Shown here: positions 45,510-55,458 of the stretch, piece by piece
How the letters are laid out: every line of letters starts with the position of its first letter
How positions within the stretch are numbered: position 1 is the first letter of the stretch
Assembly: GCA_025408425.1 (NCBI GenBank)
Contig: JANXYX010000040.1
Location: 48,158 to 112,157 of the forward strand
Length of the DNA: 64,000 bases
Reading direction: 5' to 3'
DNA from: Granulicella sp.
GTDB lineage: Bacteria; Acidobacteriota; Terriglobia; Terriglobales; Acidobacteriaceae
Made by a program: the position numbers and the translations under genes
Notes under the pieces: model-generated
Told to the model about the DNA's origin: nothing
Seen by the model: only the letters and a program-made list of their open reading frames with translations
Database searches by the model: none

Positions 45510-45983
45510 CTACGCCTCGGCGTTTGGTGCTTCACCGGGGTTCTGCTCTTCCATCTGCTTGGCGAGCTCTTCGCGCTTCTTGGTGCGGGCGTCAGCGCGC
45601 TTCTGTGCCTTCTCGTTGAGCTCATGCTCTGCTCCGAGGAGTTCGATGAAGGCCATCTCGGCGGCGTCACCCTTGCGGGCACCGGTGCGCGTGATGCGGA
45701 GATATCCGCCCTGGCGATCAGTGTAGCGGGGTGCGACGGTGCTGAAGAGGCGGTCGACGGAATCTGGTGTCATCAAGTAGGCTGCGGCCTGACGGCGGGC
45801 ATGCACAGTGCCGCGCTTGCCGAGGGTAATCATCTTCTCGATGATGGGACGGGTGGCCTTGCACTTGGTAATGGTGGTCTCCACGCGGTCCATGAGGATG
45901 ACGGAGGTGACGAGGTTGCGCAACATTGCGCGGCGATGGCTGGTATTGCGGCCTAGTTTGAATCCTGCATTGCGGTGACGCAT
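45510..45983 (-). CDS. rplQ: 50S ribosomal protein L17
   Basis: 157 residues from the ATG at 45981-45983 with AGGAG upstream. MRHRNAGFKLGRNTSHRRAM is the L17 start. The conserved core ends near residue 115; the last 40 residues (EKAQKRADARTKKREELAKQ and on) form a charged tail absent from short L17 homologues. It is the last gene of the alpha operon, separated from rpoA by about 195 nt with a hairpin. Confidence 0.97.
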   Translation of the reverse strand: MRHRNAGFKLGRNTSHRRAMLRNLVTSVILMDRVETTITKCKATRPIIEKMITLGKRGTVHARRQAAAYLMTPDSVDRLFSTVAPRYTDRQGGYLRITRTGARKGDAAEMAFIELLGAEHELNEKAQKRADARTKKREELAKQMEEQNPGEAPNAEA

Positions 45984-46140
45984 GGGAGATCTCCTTCGAC
46001 TCGGCTTATGCCGGGAGTCGGTCATTCAATTTTTGATACATGCCTGGTAGAGCGCGGAGCTCATATCAGGCGGCACAGCCTAGGCAGTGCCCTTACAGAG
46101 CCAATAGTTATGAAGCTATCGGGTTCAGCAAAGATGAAAG

Positions 46141-46170
46141 GGAGCGGCAGGCCGCGGGGCTTGCCGCTCC
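46141..46170 (-). terminator. Intercistronic hairpin between rpoA and rplQ
   Basis: GGAGCGGCA (46141-46149) and TGCCGCTCC (46162-46170) form a perfect 9-bp stem 8 nt after the rpoA stop. No T run follows, so processing or partial attenuation is more likely than full termination. Confidence 0.5.
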
Positions 46171-46177
46171 GATGGGG

Positions 46178-47278
46178 TTAGAAGTTTTCGGGCTCGCTGG
46201 AACCGAGGTCGATGTCTTCATCGTCGTCTTCGTCTTCGTCATCGTCATCGAAGCTGCCGAAGCTGGCGGCGAGGGTGGCTGCCGGCAGGACCGAGGTGGG
46301 TCCTGGGACGGGGTTGCCGTTCTCGTCAATCTTCATGCCAAGGGAGAAGCCCATCTGCGCGAGGATCTCTTTGATCTCGTTCAGAGACTTGCGACCGAAG
46401 TTCTTTGTCTTGAGCATTTCGGCTTCGGTCTTCTGGATGAGTTCGCCGATGGTGGCGATGTTGGCGTTCTTGAGGCAGTTGTAGCTGCGGACGGAGAGCT
46501 CAAGCTCTTCTACGGAGCGGTTGAGGTTCTCATTGCGCAGGGCGGGACCGTCGTGGCTGCCATCGTGACCGGCTTCCATCTCTTCTTCGAAGTTGATGAA
46601 GATGGTCATGTGGTCCTTGAGCAGCTTGGCAGAGAGGCCGAGCGCGTCTGCGGGGAGCACGGTTCCATTGGTCCATATCTCGATGGTGAGCTTGTCGTAG
46701 TCGGTGATTTGACCAAGACGAGCAGCCTCAACGAGGTAGTTAACCTTGCGGACTGGGGAGTGGACTGAGTCCACGGGGATGAAGCCGAGGCCGAGGTCAG
46801 CGTCGAAGTTCTTGTCGGCAGAGATGTAACCACGTCCACGCTTGAGGCGCATCTCCATGTCGATCTTGCCACCCTCGGAGACGGTGCAGATGTAGACGTT
46901 CTTGTCGAGAATCTCGACGTCGCCATCGGCCTCAATGGAGCCGGAGGTGATGACGCCTGCCTGGTCGGCGCGGAGGTAGAGGGCCTTGGGGCCTTCTCCG
47001 TTGAGCTTGAACGGGATCTGCTTGAGGTTGAGGATGATGTCGGTCGCGTCTTCAACGATGCCAGTGATGGACTGGAACTCGTGCAGAACGCCTTCGATGC
47101 GAACGGCAGTTACCGCTGCTCCTTCGATGGAAGACAGCAGCGTGCGGCGGAGCGCATTGCCGATGGTGGTACCGAAGCCGCGCTCAAAGGGTTGAGCGGA
47201 AAATTTGCCGTACTTGTCGGTGAGTGTTTCGTTATCTACTGCAAGACGCTTGGGCTTTTGAAAACCTCTCCAAAGCAT
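46178..47278 (-). CDS. rpoA: DNA-directed RNA polymerase subunit alpha
   Basis: 366 residues. The alpha NTD (to about 235) has [20 protein letters not shown] and [16 protein letters not shown]. The alpha CTD (about 255-320) has [17 protein letters not shown] and [19 protein letters not shown]. Beyond the usual end, an about 45-residue tail finishes with a run of Asp/Glu ([17 protein letters not shown]), which is unusual for alpha. Alpha assembles the core enzyme and binds UP elements and activators. It follows rpsD as in most alpha operons. Confidence 0.98.
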   Translation of the reverse strand: MLWRGFQKPKRLAVDNETLTDKYGKFSAQPFERGFGTTIGNALRRTLLSSIEGAAVTAVRIEGVLHEFQSITGIVEDATDIILNLKQIPFKLNGEGPKALYLRADQAGVITSGSIEADGDVEILDKNVYICTVSEGGKIDMEMRLKRGRGYISADKNFDADLGLGFIPVDSVHSPVRKVNYLVEAARLGQITDYDKLTIEIWTNGTVLPADALGLSAKLLKDHMTIFINFEEEMEAGHDGSHDGPALRNENLNRSVEELELSVRSYNCLKNANIATIGELIQKTEAEMLKTKNFGRKSLNEIKEILAQMGFSLGMKIDENGNPVPGPTSVLPAATLAASFGSFDDDDEDEDDDEDIDLGSSEPENF

Positions 47279-47449
47279 TTGTTTCTCCTTGTCCGGCTCA
47301 CTCGCGATGCATTCTGCGAGATGGCGGGGTGTATCGGTTGCGGGTTAGGTTGTGGTTGTGATGCTTCACTATTCGAAGCGTGACGAAGAACGATGGTATG
47401 TCTTCGCTACGCTTCAAATGAGGAAATTTGTTTTTTGTAACGTCTACAG

Positions 47450-48082
47450 TTACTTGCTGTAGAGCTCGACGATGAGCTGCTCGTTGACAGGCAGGTTGAC
47501 GTCTTCGCGCTTCGGCAGAGCGATGACCTTGCCGGAGAGATTGTCGCGATTGATGTCAAGCCACTGGACTGAGCTCTGGCCAGCTGCAAAGTTCTTCGCC
47601 TCTTCGAGGACAACGAGAGCCTTGGAGCCTTCGCGGATGGCGATCTCGTCACCAACCTTAACCTGGTAGGACGGGATGTTGACCTTGCGACCATTGACGG
47701 TAACGTGACCGTGACGGACGATCTGGCGGGATTGGCGGCGGCTGAGCGCGAAACCGAGACGGTAGGCGACGTTGTCGAGGCGTGTCTCGAGCTGCTGGAG
47801 CAGGAGTTCGCCGGTGACGCCGGTACGGTTCGAGGCCTTCTGGTAGTAGGCGCGGAACTGGGTCTCAAGGGTGAAGTAGATGCGCTTGGCCTTCTGCTTC
47901 TCGCGGAGCTGGAGACCGTAGCCTACGACCTTCTTGACCTTCTTGGACTGGCCGTGCTGGCCTGGGGGGAAGTTGCGCTTCTCGACGGGGCATTTCTCGG
48001 AGAAGCACTTGGCTCCCTTAAGGAAGAGTTTGGTGCCGTCGCGGCGGCAGAGGCGGCAGACGGGTCCTGTGTAACGTGCCAT
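47450..48082 (-). CDS. rpsD: 30S ribosomal protein S4
   Basis: 210 residues. The N-terminus [20 protein letters not shown] has four zinc-site cysteines (C9, C12, C26, C31), so this is the zinc-binding (C+) form. The S4 RNA-binding domain lies at about 98-160 ([29 protein letters not shown]). S4 starts 30S assembly and in many bacteria regulates its own operon. Confidence 0.98.
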   Translation of the reverse strand: MARYTGPVCRLCRRDGTKLFLKGAKCFSEKCPVEKRNFPPGQHGQSKKVKKVVGYGLQLREKQKAKRIYFTLETQFRAYYQKASNRTGVTGELLLQQLETRLDNVAYRLGFALSRRQSRQIVRHGHVTVNGRKVNIPSYQVKVGDEIAIREGSKALVVLEEAKNFAAGQSSVQWLDINRDNLSGKVIALPKREDVNLPVNEQLIVELYSK

Positions 48083-48225
48083 TTTATTGCTCCTGACTTC
48101 GGGTGACGATCGGTTTACGGGCGGCTGCCCTTCTGGTCCCGATCCGGTGGATGAATCCGGACAGCCTTAGGAAGGGCTGCCCGGAGCATAGTGATTGCAA
48201 GTCTGGTAGAGACGCAAAGCCGTGA

Positions 48226-48648
48226 TCAGACGCGGCGACGCTTCGGCGGACGGCAGCCGTTGTGCGGCATCGGCGTGACGTCGCGGATCGAGCGAACCTC
48301 AATGCCGGTAGTGGCGAGGGCGCGGATCGCGGACTCACGGCCGGAGCCGGGACCAGAGACGCGCACATCGACGGAACGGACGCCGTGGTCGCGAGCTGCG
48401 TTGGCAGCACCGACTGCGGCCTGCTGCGCCGCGAACGGGGTTCCCTTGCGGGAGCCGCGGAAGCCGAGCGAGCCGGACGATTTCCAGGAGAGCGTGTTGC
48501 CAACCTGGTCGGTGATGGTGACGATGGTGTTATTGAAAGAAGCCTGGATGAAGACGAGACCGAATGGAACGTTCTTCCGCTCGCGCTTCTTGAACTTCTT
48601 ATTCTTGCCGGGCTTTGCAGCACCTTTGGTGTTCTGAGTCTTGGCCAT
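48226..48648 (-). CDS. rpsK: 30S ribosomal protein S11
   Basis: 140 residues. The core has [13 protein letters not shown] [29 protein letters not shown] and [15 protein letters not shown], and ends with [18 protein letters not shown], the universal S11 end. The first 25 residues are a Lys-rich extension. Directly preceded by rpsM with 3 nt between. Confidence 0.98.
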   Translation of the reverse strand: MAKTQNTKGAAKPGKNKKFKKRERKNVPFGLVFIQASFNNTIVTITDQVGNTLSWKSSGSLGFRGSRKGTPFAAQQAAVGAANAARDHGVRSVDVRVSGPGSGRESAIRALATTGIEVRSIRDVTPMPHNGCRPPKRRRV

Positions 48649-48651
48649 GGC

Positions 48652-49032
48652 TTATTTCGTCGCTTTCTTCTTACCGGCGACAGTGCCCTTGCGGGGGCCC
48701 TTGCGGGTACGAGCGTTGGTGTGGGTGCGCTGACCACGAACCGGGAGGCTGCGGCGATGGCGGAGACCACGGTAGGACTGAATTTCGATGAGGCGCTTGA
48801 TGTTGAGGGAGATGTCTTTGCGGAGATCGCCTTCGATCTGGCCCTCGGCTTCGATGACCTGACGGATGCGGTTCAGCTGCTCTTCATCGAGCGTGCCGAT
48901 CTTCGCGATAGGGTCGATATCCGCCTTCGTGAGGATCTTGGCGGCGCGAGAGTCGCCGATACCAAAAATGTAAGTGAGACCGATGCGTGCCTGTTTGTTA
49001 TTAGGGACATCGACTCCAGCAATACGTGCCAT
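48652..49032 (-). CDS. rpsM: 30S ribosomal protein S13
   Basis: 126 residues starting [21 protein letters not shown], with [24 protein letters not shown] near the end. S13 forms bridges between subunits in the 30S head. It starts the rpsM-rpsK-rpsD-rpoA-rplQ group, following rpmJ. Confidence 0.98.
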   Translation of the reverse strand: MARIAGVDVPNNKQARIGLTYIFGIGDSRAAKILTKADIDPIAKIGTLDEEQLNRIRQVIEAEGQIEGDLRKDISLNIKRLIEIQSYRGLRHRRSLPVRGQRTHTNARTRKGPRKGTVAGKKKATK

Positions 49033-49180
49033 GGGGTTCCTTTTCTGTTGGGCTTCGGGGCGTGGCCGGGAAGCGGGGTGAATGGTTTACGGATTAGTCC
49101 GCCGGGTTCATCGCAAGCCTTGACATCGGCTAACTAGCCCGTCGGGTCCGAAAGCACTCTGCAGAAAACCTGCTGAGTAT

Positions 49181-49294
49181 TTAGCCTTGACGCTGCTTGT
49201 GCTTGGCATTCTCGCAGATGACGCGAACAACGCCACGGCGGTGGATTACCTTGCACTTATCACAGATCTTTTTTACTGAGGCGCGAACCTTCAT
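49181..49294 (-). CDS. rpmJ: 50S ribosomal protein L36 (zinc form)
   Basis: 37 residues: it starts [20 protein letters not shown] and ends [11 protein letters not shown]. The C-x2-C...C-x4-H zinc site is complete (C11, C14, C27, H32). The frame is open 25 codons further upstream, but the family start and length fix the ATG at 49292-49294. Confidence 0.97.
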   Translation of the reverse strand: MKVRASVKKICDKCKVIHRRGVVRVICENAKHKQRQG

Positions 49295-49494
49295 GTGTAA
49301 TTCCCTTCTCTTGGTGGTGCCTCCCGCCAGAGGCGAGGTAAAGCGTGGTGCCAATGAGACAGAGGACATACCCCAAGGCTATCTGGCCGTCGGTGCATGA
49401 CCTTGAATGTCAGAGCAGAAGCCCTGACCTACCCCAGTTGCAAAAGCAGCTTGAGTAACCCGTGAAACGTGGAGCGGGAGTCTCCTGCCGCAGT

Positions 49495-49713
49495 CTACTT
49501 GTAGCGGTAGACAATGCGGCCACGGTTGAGGTCGTAGGGGCTGAGCTCAATCGCGACGCGGTCGCCGGGGAGGATGCGGATGAAGTTCTTGCGCATACGT
49601 CCTGAGACGTGCGCAAGGGCCTGATGCTTGTTTTCAAGCTCGACCTTGAACATCGCGTTCGGCAGGGTCTCTACGACGACTGCCATCACTTCAATTGCAT
49701 CTTCCTTCGACAA
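49495..49713 (-). CDS. infA: Translation initiation factor IF-1, TTG start
   Basis: 72 residues, one S1/OB domain ([21 protein letters not shown] ... [29 protein letters not shown]). The family start MxKEDAIEV maps to a TTG at 49711-49713, preceded at 6 nt by AAAGGAG. No in-frame ATG or GTG gives a normal N-terminus. IF-1 binds the 30S A site. Position between map and rpmJ is standard. Confidence 0.95.
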   Translation of the reverse strand: MSKEDAIEVMAVVVETLPNAMFKVELENKHQALAHVSGRMRKNFIRILPGDRVAIELSPYDLNRGRIVYRYK

Positions 49714-49726
49714 ACGATCTCCTTTG
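49707..49726 (-). promoter_or_regulatory. Ribosome binding site that fixes the infA TTG start
   Basis: On the minus strand AAAGGAG is followed by six bases and then TTG at 49713. This is a strong Shine-Dalgarno sequence at ideal spacing for a non-ATG start. Confidence 0.75.
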
Positions 49727-49816
49727 GAAGCCGGGGATTGATTCCCGTGATTCCTGATACTAGGTGCTTGTGTGCACGCAGCAACTCTTATAGTAACGCA
49801 GATTAGGCTGATTTCC

Positions 49817-50566
49817 CTAGCGAGTAAGCACCTGAGGGCCATCTTTTGTGATGGCGACGGTGTGCTCGAAGTGTGCGCTGTAGCTGCCGTCGACGGTTAC
49901 GGCGGTCCATCCGTCGGCCAAGACACGGACTTCAGGGCCGCCGGCGTTGATCATGGGTTCGATGGCGAGGACCATGCCGGCCTTTAGTCTGGGGCCTTTG
50001 CCCGCACTACCGAAGTTGGGCACCTGAGGATCTTCGTGCATCGCCTTACCGATTCCGTGCCCTACAAAGTCGCGGACAACTCCGAAGCCCTGGGCCTCAC
50101 AGATATCCTGCACGGCGGCGGAGATGTCGCCGAGTCGGCCACCGACCAGACATTTCTGGATTGCGGCCTCAAGTGAGGCTTGAGTGACTTTGAGAAGTTT
50201 TTCCGTGGCCGGGCTGACTTTGCCGATGGGGTAGGTGACGGCAGCGTCGGAGTAGTAACCGTCAATAATGACTCCGCAGTCAATTGAGAGAATGTCGCCT
50301 TCCTTCAGAATCCGCTTCACGTTTGGCATGCCATGGACAACCTCATTGTTGACCGAGGTGCAGAGGGCGAAGGGATAGCCATGATAGCCCTTGAAGGCCG
50401 GGAGGGCACGCAGTTCGGCAATCTTGGCGACGGCAACGCGCTCGAGGTCCATGGTGGAGGCTCCAGGGACGACATGGGGGGCAATGGCGTTGTGAACCTG
50501 TCGGAGAGCCTTACCGGAGATCCGCATCTTCTCAATCTCTGCGGGCGATTTGATCATGATGGCCAT
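49817..50566 (-). CDS. map: Type I methionine aminopeptidase
   Basis: 249 residues. The metal ligands are all visible: [19 protein letters not shown] (two Asp), [16 protein letters not shown] (His), VLAIEPMI (Glu) and HFEHTVAIT (Glu); the substrate His is in [10 protein letters not shown]. It removes the initiator methionine. The gene order adk-map-infA is standard for the spc operon. Confidence 0.97.
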   Translation of the reverse strand: MAIMIKSPAEIEKMRISGKALRQVHNAIAPHVVPGASTMDLERVAVAKIAELRALPAFKGYHGYPFALCTSVNNEVVHGMPNVKRILKEGDILSIDCGVIIDGYYSDAAVTYPIGKVSPATEKLLKVTQASLEAAIQKCLVGGRLGDISAAVQDICEAQGFGVVRDFVGHGIGKAMHEDPQVPNFGSAGKGPRLKAGMVLAIEPMINAGGPEVRVLADGWTAVTVDGSYSAHFEHTVAITKDGPQVLTR

Positions 50567-50607
50567 AAGGGAAAGTGTAGCGACCGGGCGGTGAGACGGG
50601 GTAGGGG

Positions 50608-51321
50608 TTAGGTTTGACGCAGCTTGTGTAACGCTGCGTTGATGGCCACTGTGACAGCTTCTACGGGCAGATCGCCGTTGACTTCCTGGAAGCGTCCTGG
50701 ATTCCGATAGTGCTCTACTACGGGTGCAGTCTGGGCCTCAAAGGTCTTCATACGTTCGGCAAAAACTTCTTCAGAATCGTCGGGCCGTTGCACGAGGATG
50801 GAACCGTCGACATCGCAGATGCCTGGCACTGCCGGAGGGCTCGTGTAGATATTGTAGATGCGTCCGGCCGGCGAGATACGCCGCCCTGTGATGCGGTGGA
50901 GCAGTTTTTTGTAGTCGACCAGAATACTGATGGCAACGACAGGGAGCGCGGTGCTTGCGGCGGCAAGGTGGTTATCCACCCACAAGGCTTGATTGATGGT
51001 ACGAGGATACCCATCGAGGATATAGCCGCGATGCGTATCTGGTTCGGCGAGTCTCTCGGCGACCATCTGGTTGACAAGATCGTCTGAGACCAGTTGCCCT
51101 TGATCCATCAACGACTTGGCTACCTTGCCGAGCGCTGTACCATTCGCGATGTTCGCACGGAGGATGTCTCCGGTAGAAATCTGCGGAATACCATACTCGG
51201 CCATCAGAAGCTTAGCCTGGGTACCTTTGCCTACGCCAGGTGCTCCCAGAAGGAGAACCGGCCCGGGCAGGAAGGTTGTGTCTGCGGGGGCCGGCGGATG
51301 AGTTGCGGAATCGTTGGTCAA
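50608..51321 (-). CDS. adk: Adenylate kinase, TTG start
   Basis: 237 residues. The P-loop is LLGAPGVGKGTQAKLL (near residue 26), then STGDILR and GYILDGYPRT. The long LID (RRISPAGRIYNIYTSPPAVPG) lacks the four zinc cysteines. Asp-Asp-x-Glu (RPDDSEEVFAERM) closes it. The only possible start before the P-loop is a TTG at 51319-51321 with AGGA upstream; this leaves a Pro/Thr-rich N-terminal extension of about 20 residues. It lies 12 nt downstream of secY. Confidence 0.96.
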   Translation of the reverse strand: MTNDSATHPPAPADTTFLPGPVLLLGAPGVGKGTQAKLLMAEYGIPQISTGDILRANIANGTALGKVAKSLMDQGQLVSDDLVNQMVAERLAEPDTHRGYILDGYPRTINQALWVDNHLAAASTALPVVAISILVDYKKLLHRITGRRISPAGRIYNIYTSPPAVPGICDVDGSILVQRPDDSEEVFAERMKTFEAQTAPVVEHYRNPGRFQEVNGDLPVEAVTVAINAALHKLRQT

Positions 51322-51333
51322 CTTGTGAGTTTC

Positions 51334-52743
51334 CTACCAGCTCTTGCGACCACGGATACGTCCGCTCTTAGGAGAGAAGCCGTCGTAGTGGCGCATGATG
51401 AGCTGCGATTCGATCTGCTGGACGGTATCCATGGCTACGCCGACGACGATAAGGAGCGACGTGCCACCGAAGTAGAAGTTAACACCGAGACCGTTGGTAG
51501 TCCACGTCGGAAGCTTGTCGAATATGGGACCAAGCAGCCAAAGGTGATTCAAGTGGATACCACTGATAAGAAGCGTAGGAATGATGGAAATAATGATGAG
51601 GTAGATAGCACCAACGAGGGTAATGCGGGTGAGAACGTCGTTGATGAAATCTGCGGTGCGCTTGCCAGGGCGAATGCCAGGGATGAAGCCGCCGTACTTG
51701 CGCATGTTGTCGGCGATGTCATCTGGACGGAAGACGATGGAGATATAGAAGTAGGCGAAGAAGATAATCGCTGCGATGTAAAGCAACTCATACCAAGGCT
51801 CGCCGGGCGCCAGGTTGCGGAAGATCGGGCCGAAGAACGGCGAATCATGCAAGGAGTAGCCGAAGACCGTTGCGTTCGCAAAGAGTAGCGGCGCAGACAG
51901 GATCGAGCTGGCAAAGATGACCGGCATGACTCCGCCGGAGTTCACCTTAAGCGGGAGATGCGTGGACTGGCCACCCATCATCTTGCGGCCGACGATGCGC
52001 TTGGCGTACTGAACGGGGATGCGTCGCTCGGAACGCTCGACGAAGACGATGAAGGCAACGACCCCGATCATGAGCGCGACGAGGATTGCGATGGCGATGG
52101 GGGTGAAAGCTCCCCATGCGTTGGTACTGGCCTTGTCGTAGAGTTCGGCGATGCCCTTGGGCAAGCCTACAACGATGCCGGTAAAGATCAATAGTGACAT
52201 TCCGTTCCCGATGCCGCGTTCAGTGATCTGCTCACCCAGCCACATAATGAATGCTGTGCCAGTGGTAAGAGTCAGGACGCACATTGGGAGGAAGGCACCG
52301 CGCGGGATAGTAACCATCGGCGCGCCAGTGGAGGTATTGGTGAGCGTCAAGGCAATCGCGAAGGATTGGACGATAGCCAGAAGCACCGTGACGTACCGAG
52401 TCCACTGTGTAATCTTGCGTCGACCGAGTTCGCCTTCCTTCTGTAGCTTAGCGAGCGGCTCATAGATGACGGTAAGCAGCTGGAAGATGATGGACGCCGT
52501 GATGTACGGCATGATCCCCAAAGCGAAGACGGTAAGCTTGCGGAGGTTACCACCGGAGAACAGATCCACCAATCCGAGAGCTGACCCTGAGTTCGCATTG
52601 AAGAACTGGGCGAGAAGATCGGCGTTGATACCGGGGGTTGGGATGTGCGATCCGAGACGGTAAACGGCCAGCATGCCAAGCGTGAAGAGCACACGCTTGC
52701 GGAGGTCGGGGATGCGGAAGATGTTGGCGAATTTCTCTAACAT
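51334..52743 (-). CDS. secY: Protein translocase subunit SecY
   Basis: 469 residues from the ATG at 52741-52743, with GAGG upstream; the frame continues 18 codons further without conservation. Ten membrane helices are expected. Family motifs include FRIPDLRKRVLFTLGMLAVYRLG, LGIMPYITASIIFQLL, ITERGIGNGMSLLIF and ERSERRIPVQYAKR (cytoplasmic loop). SecY is the channel of the Sec system. A 17-bp hairpin separates it from rplO. Confidence 0.97.
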   Translation of the reverse strand: MLEKFANIFRIPDLRKRVLFTLGMLAVYRLGSHIPTPGINADLLAQFFNANSGSALGLVDLFSGGNLRKLTVFALGIMPYITASIIFQLLTVIYEPLAKLQKEGELGRRKITQWTRYVTVLLAIVQSFAIALTLTNTSTGAPMVTIPRGAFLPMCVLTLTTGTAFIMWLGEQITERGIGNGMSLLIFTGIVVGLPKGIAELYDKASTNAWGAFTPIAIAILVALMIGVVAFIVFVERSERRIPVQYAKRIVGRKMMGGQSTHLPLKVNSGGVMPVIFASSILSAPLLFANATVFGYSLHDSPFFGPIFRNLAPGEPWYELLYIAAIIFFAYFYISIVFRPDDIADNMRKYGGFIPGIRPGKRTADFINDVLTRITLVGAIYLIIISIIPTLLISGIHLNHLWLLGPIFDKLPTWTTNGLGVNFYFGGTSLLIVVGVAMDTVQQIESQLIMRHYDGFSPKSGRIRGRKSW

Positions 52744-52840
52744 CGGTGTAGACCTCGAAATCGTTAAAGCCCTGAACTTACGCCCCTGATGGAGCAATAT
52801 TGATGTGCGGGTTGATGCCCCACACTGAATCTAGCAAAAC

Positions 52841-52882
52841 GTTCAGGTTCGCCGCGGAGATGACTCCGCGACGAACCTGAAC
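52841..52882 (-). terminator. Long hairpin between rplO and secY
   Basis: The arms 52841-52858 and 52865-52882 are complementary over 18 positions with one mismatch and a 6-base loop. On the minus strand it follows the rplO stop by 3 nt and ends about 100 nt before secY. No T run is present. Confidence 0.6.
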
Positions 52883-52884
52883 AA

Positions 52885-53349
52885 CTATCCGATCAGGATG
52901 GCCTTGCCGCCGGCCTTCTCGATTGCTTCCTTTGCGGAGGCAGAGAATTTATGCGCGTGTACGGTAACGGCGGAGGTAAGCTCGCCATTGTTGAGCACCT
53001 TGATAAGACCCTTCCGCTTACGCAGGAGGCCGAGTGCAACGATTTTCTCAAGTGTCAGTTCAGCGTTGTCAGCGGACTGGGCCACGACTTCTGCGATCCG
53101 GTCGAGACCGAGAACCTGATATTCGACGCGGAAGATATTCGTAAAGCCGCGCTTGGGGAGACGGCGGTGAAGGGGCATCTGACCGCCTTCGAAGCCGCGC
53201 ATCAGGCTGGAGCCCGATCGTGAACCCTGGCCCTTGTGGCCGCGGGTGGAGGTCTTACCCATGCCCGAACCCATACCGCGGCCGACACGCTTCTTGTTCT
53301 CGTTGGCCTTCTTGGGGGCGCGGAGATTGGAGAGATTACGAATTGCCAT
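52885..53349 (-). CDS. rplO: 50S ribosomal protein L15
   Basis: 154 residues from the ATG at 53347-53349 (GAGGA upstream). The N-terminal Gly/Arg-rich part KRVGRGMGSGMGKTSTRGHKGQ and GFEGGQMPLHRRLPKRGF are L15 hallmarks. L15 is a late-assembly protein of the 50S and, with secY downstream, keeps the spc order. Confidence 0.97.
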   Translation of the reverse strand: MAIRNLSNLRAPKKANENKKRVGRGMGSGMGKTSTRGHKGQGSRSGSSLMRGFEGGQMPLHRRLPKRGFTNIFRVEYQVLGLDRIAEVVAQSADNAELTLEKIVALGLLRKRKGLIKVLNNGELTSAVTVHAHKFSASAKEAIEKAGGKAILIG

Positions 53350-53522
53350 TGTGTTTCCTCGCTTAACGCCGATCACCTCATTGGGTGGCCGACTCGCATG
53401 ATGTGCCCTGGGCTGAAAACCCTACGGGGTAAAACGTGAGGATCAGTCGAGAACATTGTTGAAGCCATGCTCTCCCGATCCCAATGTCAGTGCAGCCAGC
53501 TTCGGCTGAACCAAACGAATAG

Positions 53523-53717
53523 TTAGTTGACGACGCGGACCAGGTGTGGAACCTTGGCGACCATGCCGCGAACGGAGGGGGTGTCTTCGCGCTCGACGAT
53601 CTGATTGAGTCGGGTGAAACCTAGGCCCTTGATCACGAGCTTATGCTTGACCGGAGTGCAGATCTTGGAACGGAAGTACTGCAGCTTGATTTTGGCGATT
53701 GCGTTGGTGTCAGCCAT
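53523..53717 (-). CDS. rpmD: 50S ribosomal protein L30
   Basis: 64 residues. IKLQYFRSKICTPVKHKLVIKGLG and RLNQIVEREDTPSVRGMVAKVPHLV match the L30 fold; the length is typical. It lies 38 nt after rpsE. Confidence 0.95.
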   Translation of the reverse strand: MADTNAIAKIKLQYFRSKICTPVKHKLVIKGLGFTRLNQIVEREDTPSVRGMVAKVPHLVRVVN

Positions 53718-53755
53718 GATAGAGCTCCTCTGGAACTTTTAGAGCAAGGATGAGC

Positions 53756-54262
53756 TTAGAGCTCTTCCACTGCTTTGCCGCGTAGGGCGGCGACTTCGGC
53801 CTTGTTGCGAAGCTGAATGAGAGCGTCGAAGGTGGCCTTGATAACGTTGTGGGGGTTTGCTGTGCCAAGGGACTTGGTCAGTACGTTCTGAACACCCGCG
53901 GCGGTCATGACGGCGCGAACCGTTTTGCCGGCGATGATGCCAGTACCTTCTGCAGCTGGCTTGAGCATGACCTGGCCGGCGCCGAAGTGGCCGAGAACCT
54001 GGTGCGGAATGGTGGTCTCGGTGAGGTTGACCTTGTGCAGGTTCTTCTTGGCGGCTTCAATGCCTTTACGAATAGCCTGAGGGACTTCCTTCGCTTTGCC
54101 TGAGCCGTAGCCAACAACACCTTCGCCTGGATCGCCAATGACGACGAGCGCAGCGAACGACATGTTCTTACCACCCTTGACGACCTTGGTGACGCGATTG
54201 ATGGAGACGACCTCGTCCTTGAGGTTGAGCCGGTTCGCGTCGATCTTTTTCTTTATTACCAT
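53756..54262 (-). CDS. rpsE: 30S ribosomal protein S5
   Basis: 168 residues from the ATG at 54260-54262; the frame continues upstream into the rplR region without conservation. The S5 double-stranded-RNA-binding fold shows [21 protein letters not shown] and [21 protein letters not shown], and the C-terminal domain has [21 protein letters not shown]5 works in decoding accuracy. Confidence 0.97.
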   Translation of the reverse strand: MVIKKKIDANRLNLKDEVVSINRVTKVVKGGKNMSFAALVVIGDPGEGVVGYGSGKAKEVPQAIRKGIEAAKKNLHKVNLTETTIPHQVLGHFGAGQVMLKPAAEGTGIIAGKTVRAVMTAAGVQNVLTKSLGTANPHNVIKATFDALIQLRNKAEVAALRGKAVEEL

Positions 54263-54308
54263 AATGTTTTCCAGCTTTCTGGCTGCCTTAGAAGTAGCCT
54301 GGGGAACC

Positions 54309-54674
54309 TTAGAAATCGAGACCCGCTTCGCGGGCGGCTTCTGCGAGGGCTTTGACGCGACCGTGATAGAGGTAGCCGCCACGATCGAACACGATCTTCT
54401 TGACGCCCTTCTCTTGCGCGCGCTCTGCAATTAGCTTGCCTACGAGCTTGGCGGCGGCAATGTTGCCACCGTAGACCGACTCCTCACCCTTTTTACCCAT
54501 TGAGGAGGCAGCGGCAATAGTTACACCGTTTAGGTCATCGATGAGTTGGGTGTAGATGTGGTTGAGCGAGCGGTAGACGTTGAGGCGGGGACGCTCTGCA
54601 GTGCCGGACATCTTCTCGCGGATGCGCGTGTGAACGCGCTGGCGGATGACGTTTCTTTGACGAGGATTGATCAT
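54309..54674 (-). CDS. rplR: 50S ribosomal protein L18
   Basis: 121 residues. [20 protein letters not shown] and the C-terminal [28 protein letters not shown] are canonical. L18 binds 5S rRNA together with L5. Usual place between rplF and rpsE. Confidence 0.97.
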   Translation of the reverse strand: MINPRQRNVIRQRVHTRIREKMSGTAERPRLNVYRSLNHIYTQLIDDLNGVTIAAASSMGKKGEESVYGGNIAAAKLVGKLIAERAQEKGVKKIVFDRGGYLYHGRVKALAEAAREAGLDF

Positions 54675-54738
54675 GAGTCGCTTTCCTTCCTAGTGGCGTC
54701 GCCAGAGTGCTGACGACGTTCGGTTATTTTCACGTTAT

Positions 54739-54784
54739 GCGGGGCAAACCATAAGAATATCAATATTCTCAAGGATTGCCCCGC
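54739..54784 (-). terminator. Nested hairpin between rplF and rplR
   Basis: The outer stem GCGGGGCAA (54739-54747) pairs with TTGCCCCGC (54776-54784). An inner stem AGAATA (54754-54759) pairs with TATTCT (54764-54769). It fills the gap after the rplF stop on the minus strand. Confidence 0.5.
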
Positions 54785-54791
54785 GAATCGA

Positions 54792-55331
54792 TTACTTAGC
54801 TCCGGTCTTTCCGACCTTCTTCTTGAGCTTCTCACCTGTGTACCGAACACCCTTGTTCTTATAGGGGTCGGGCTTGCGGAGCGAACGCATATCGGCAGCC
54901 ACCTGGCCAACCTTCTGGCGATCAATGCCGGAGATCGTGAGGTGAGTCTGCTTGGGGTCAATGGTGACTTCAATACCGGTTGGCAGGGGGAATTCGATGG
55001 GGTGGGAGTAGCCGAGGGTGAAGACCACCATGCCCTTACCCTTCAGCTCTGCACGATAACCAATACCAACAATATCCAGGTCCTTACTCCAGCCCGTGGT
55101 CACTCCTGTGACCGCATTGAAGACAAGGGCGCGGGCTAGACCATGAAAGGCTGCCTGCTTGTCTGTCTGACGCTCAGCGATGAGGTGACCATCCTTTTGC
55201 ACAAGAACAATGCCACCTGGAAGCATCGCGGTGACTTTTCCTTTTGGGCCTTCGACGAGAACAGTGGCACCGTCAACGGTGTACTTGACGCCAGCTGGTA
55301 GAGCGATCGGCTTCTTGCCAATACGGGACAT
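54792..55331 (-). CDS. rplF: 50S ribosomal protein L6
   Basis: 179 residues starting [15 protein letters not shown]. It has [23 protein letters not shown] in the middle and the rRNA-contact loop [29 protein letters not shown] near the C-terminus. The twofold L6 repeat is complete. Confidence 0.97.
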   Translation of the reverse strand: MSRIGKKPIALPAGVKYTVDGATVLVEGPKGKVTAMLPGGIVLVQKDGHLIAERQTDKQAAFHGLARALVFNAVTGVTTGWSKDLDIVGIGYRAELKGKGMVVFTLGYSHPIEFPLPTGIEVTIDPKQTHLTISGIDRQKVGQVAADMRSLRKPDPYKNKGVRYTGEKLKKKVGKTGAK

Positions 55332-55425
55332 AGAGATCTTCTTTCGTGTGGCTTGCGAGTCGCAGGTTTTATGCCTGTTCCACTGCAGCCGGGCGGGGAG
55401 CCGCCTTGGTGCCTATGAGTTACAT

Positions 55426-55452
55426 GTCGCCCGCTTTAGAAAAGCGGGCGAC
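55426..55452 (-). terminator. Perfect 12-bp hairpin between rpsH and rplF
   Basis: GTCGCCCGCTTT (55426-55437) and AAAGCGGGCGAC (55441-55452) pair perfectly around a 3-base loop, 6 nt after the rpsH stop on the minus strand. It has no T run. Confidence 0.6.
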
Positions 55453-55458
55453 CGAGAA

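Noticed and set aside
48566..48579. GAACGTTC-containing sequence resembling the operator motif
   Set aside because: It is inside the rpsK coding sequence, encodes conserved residues and lacks the flanking bases of the motif.
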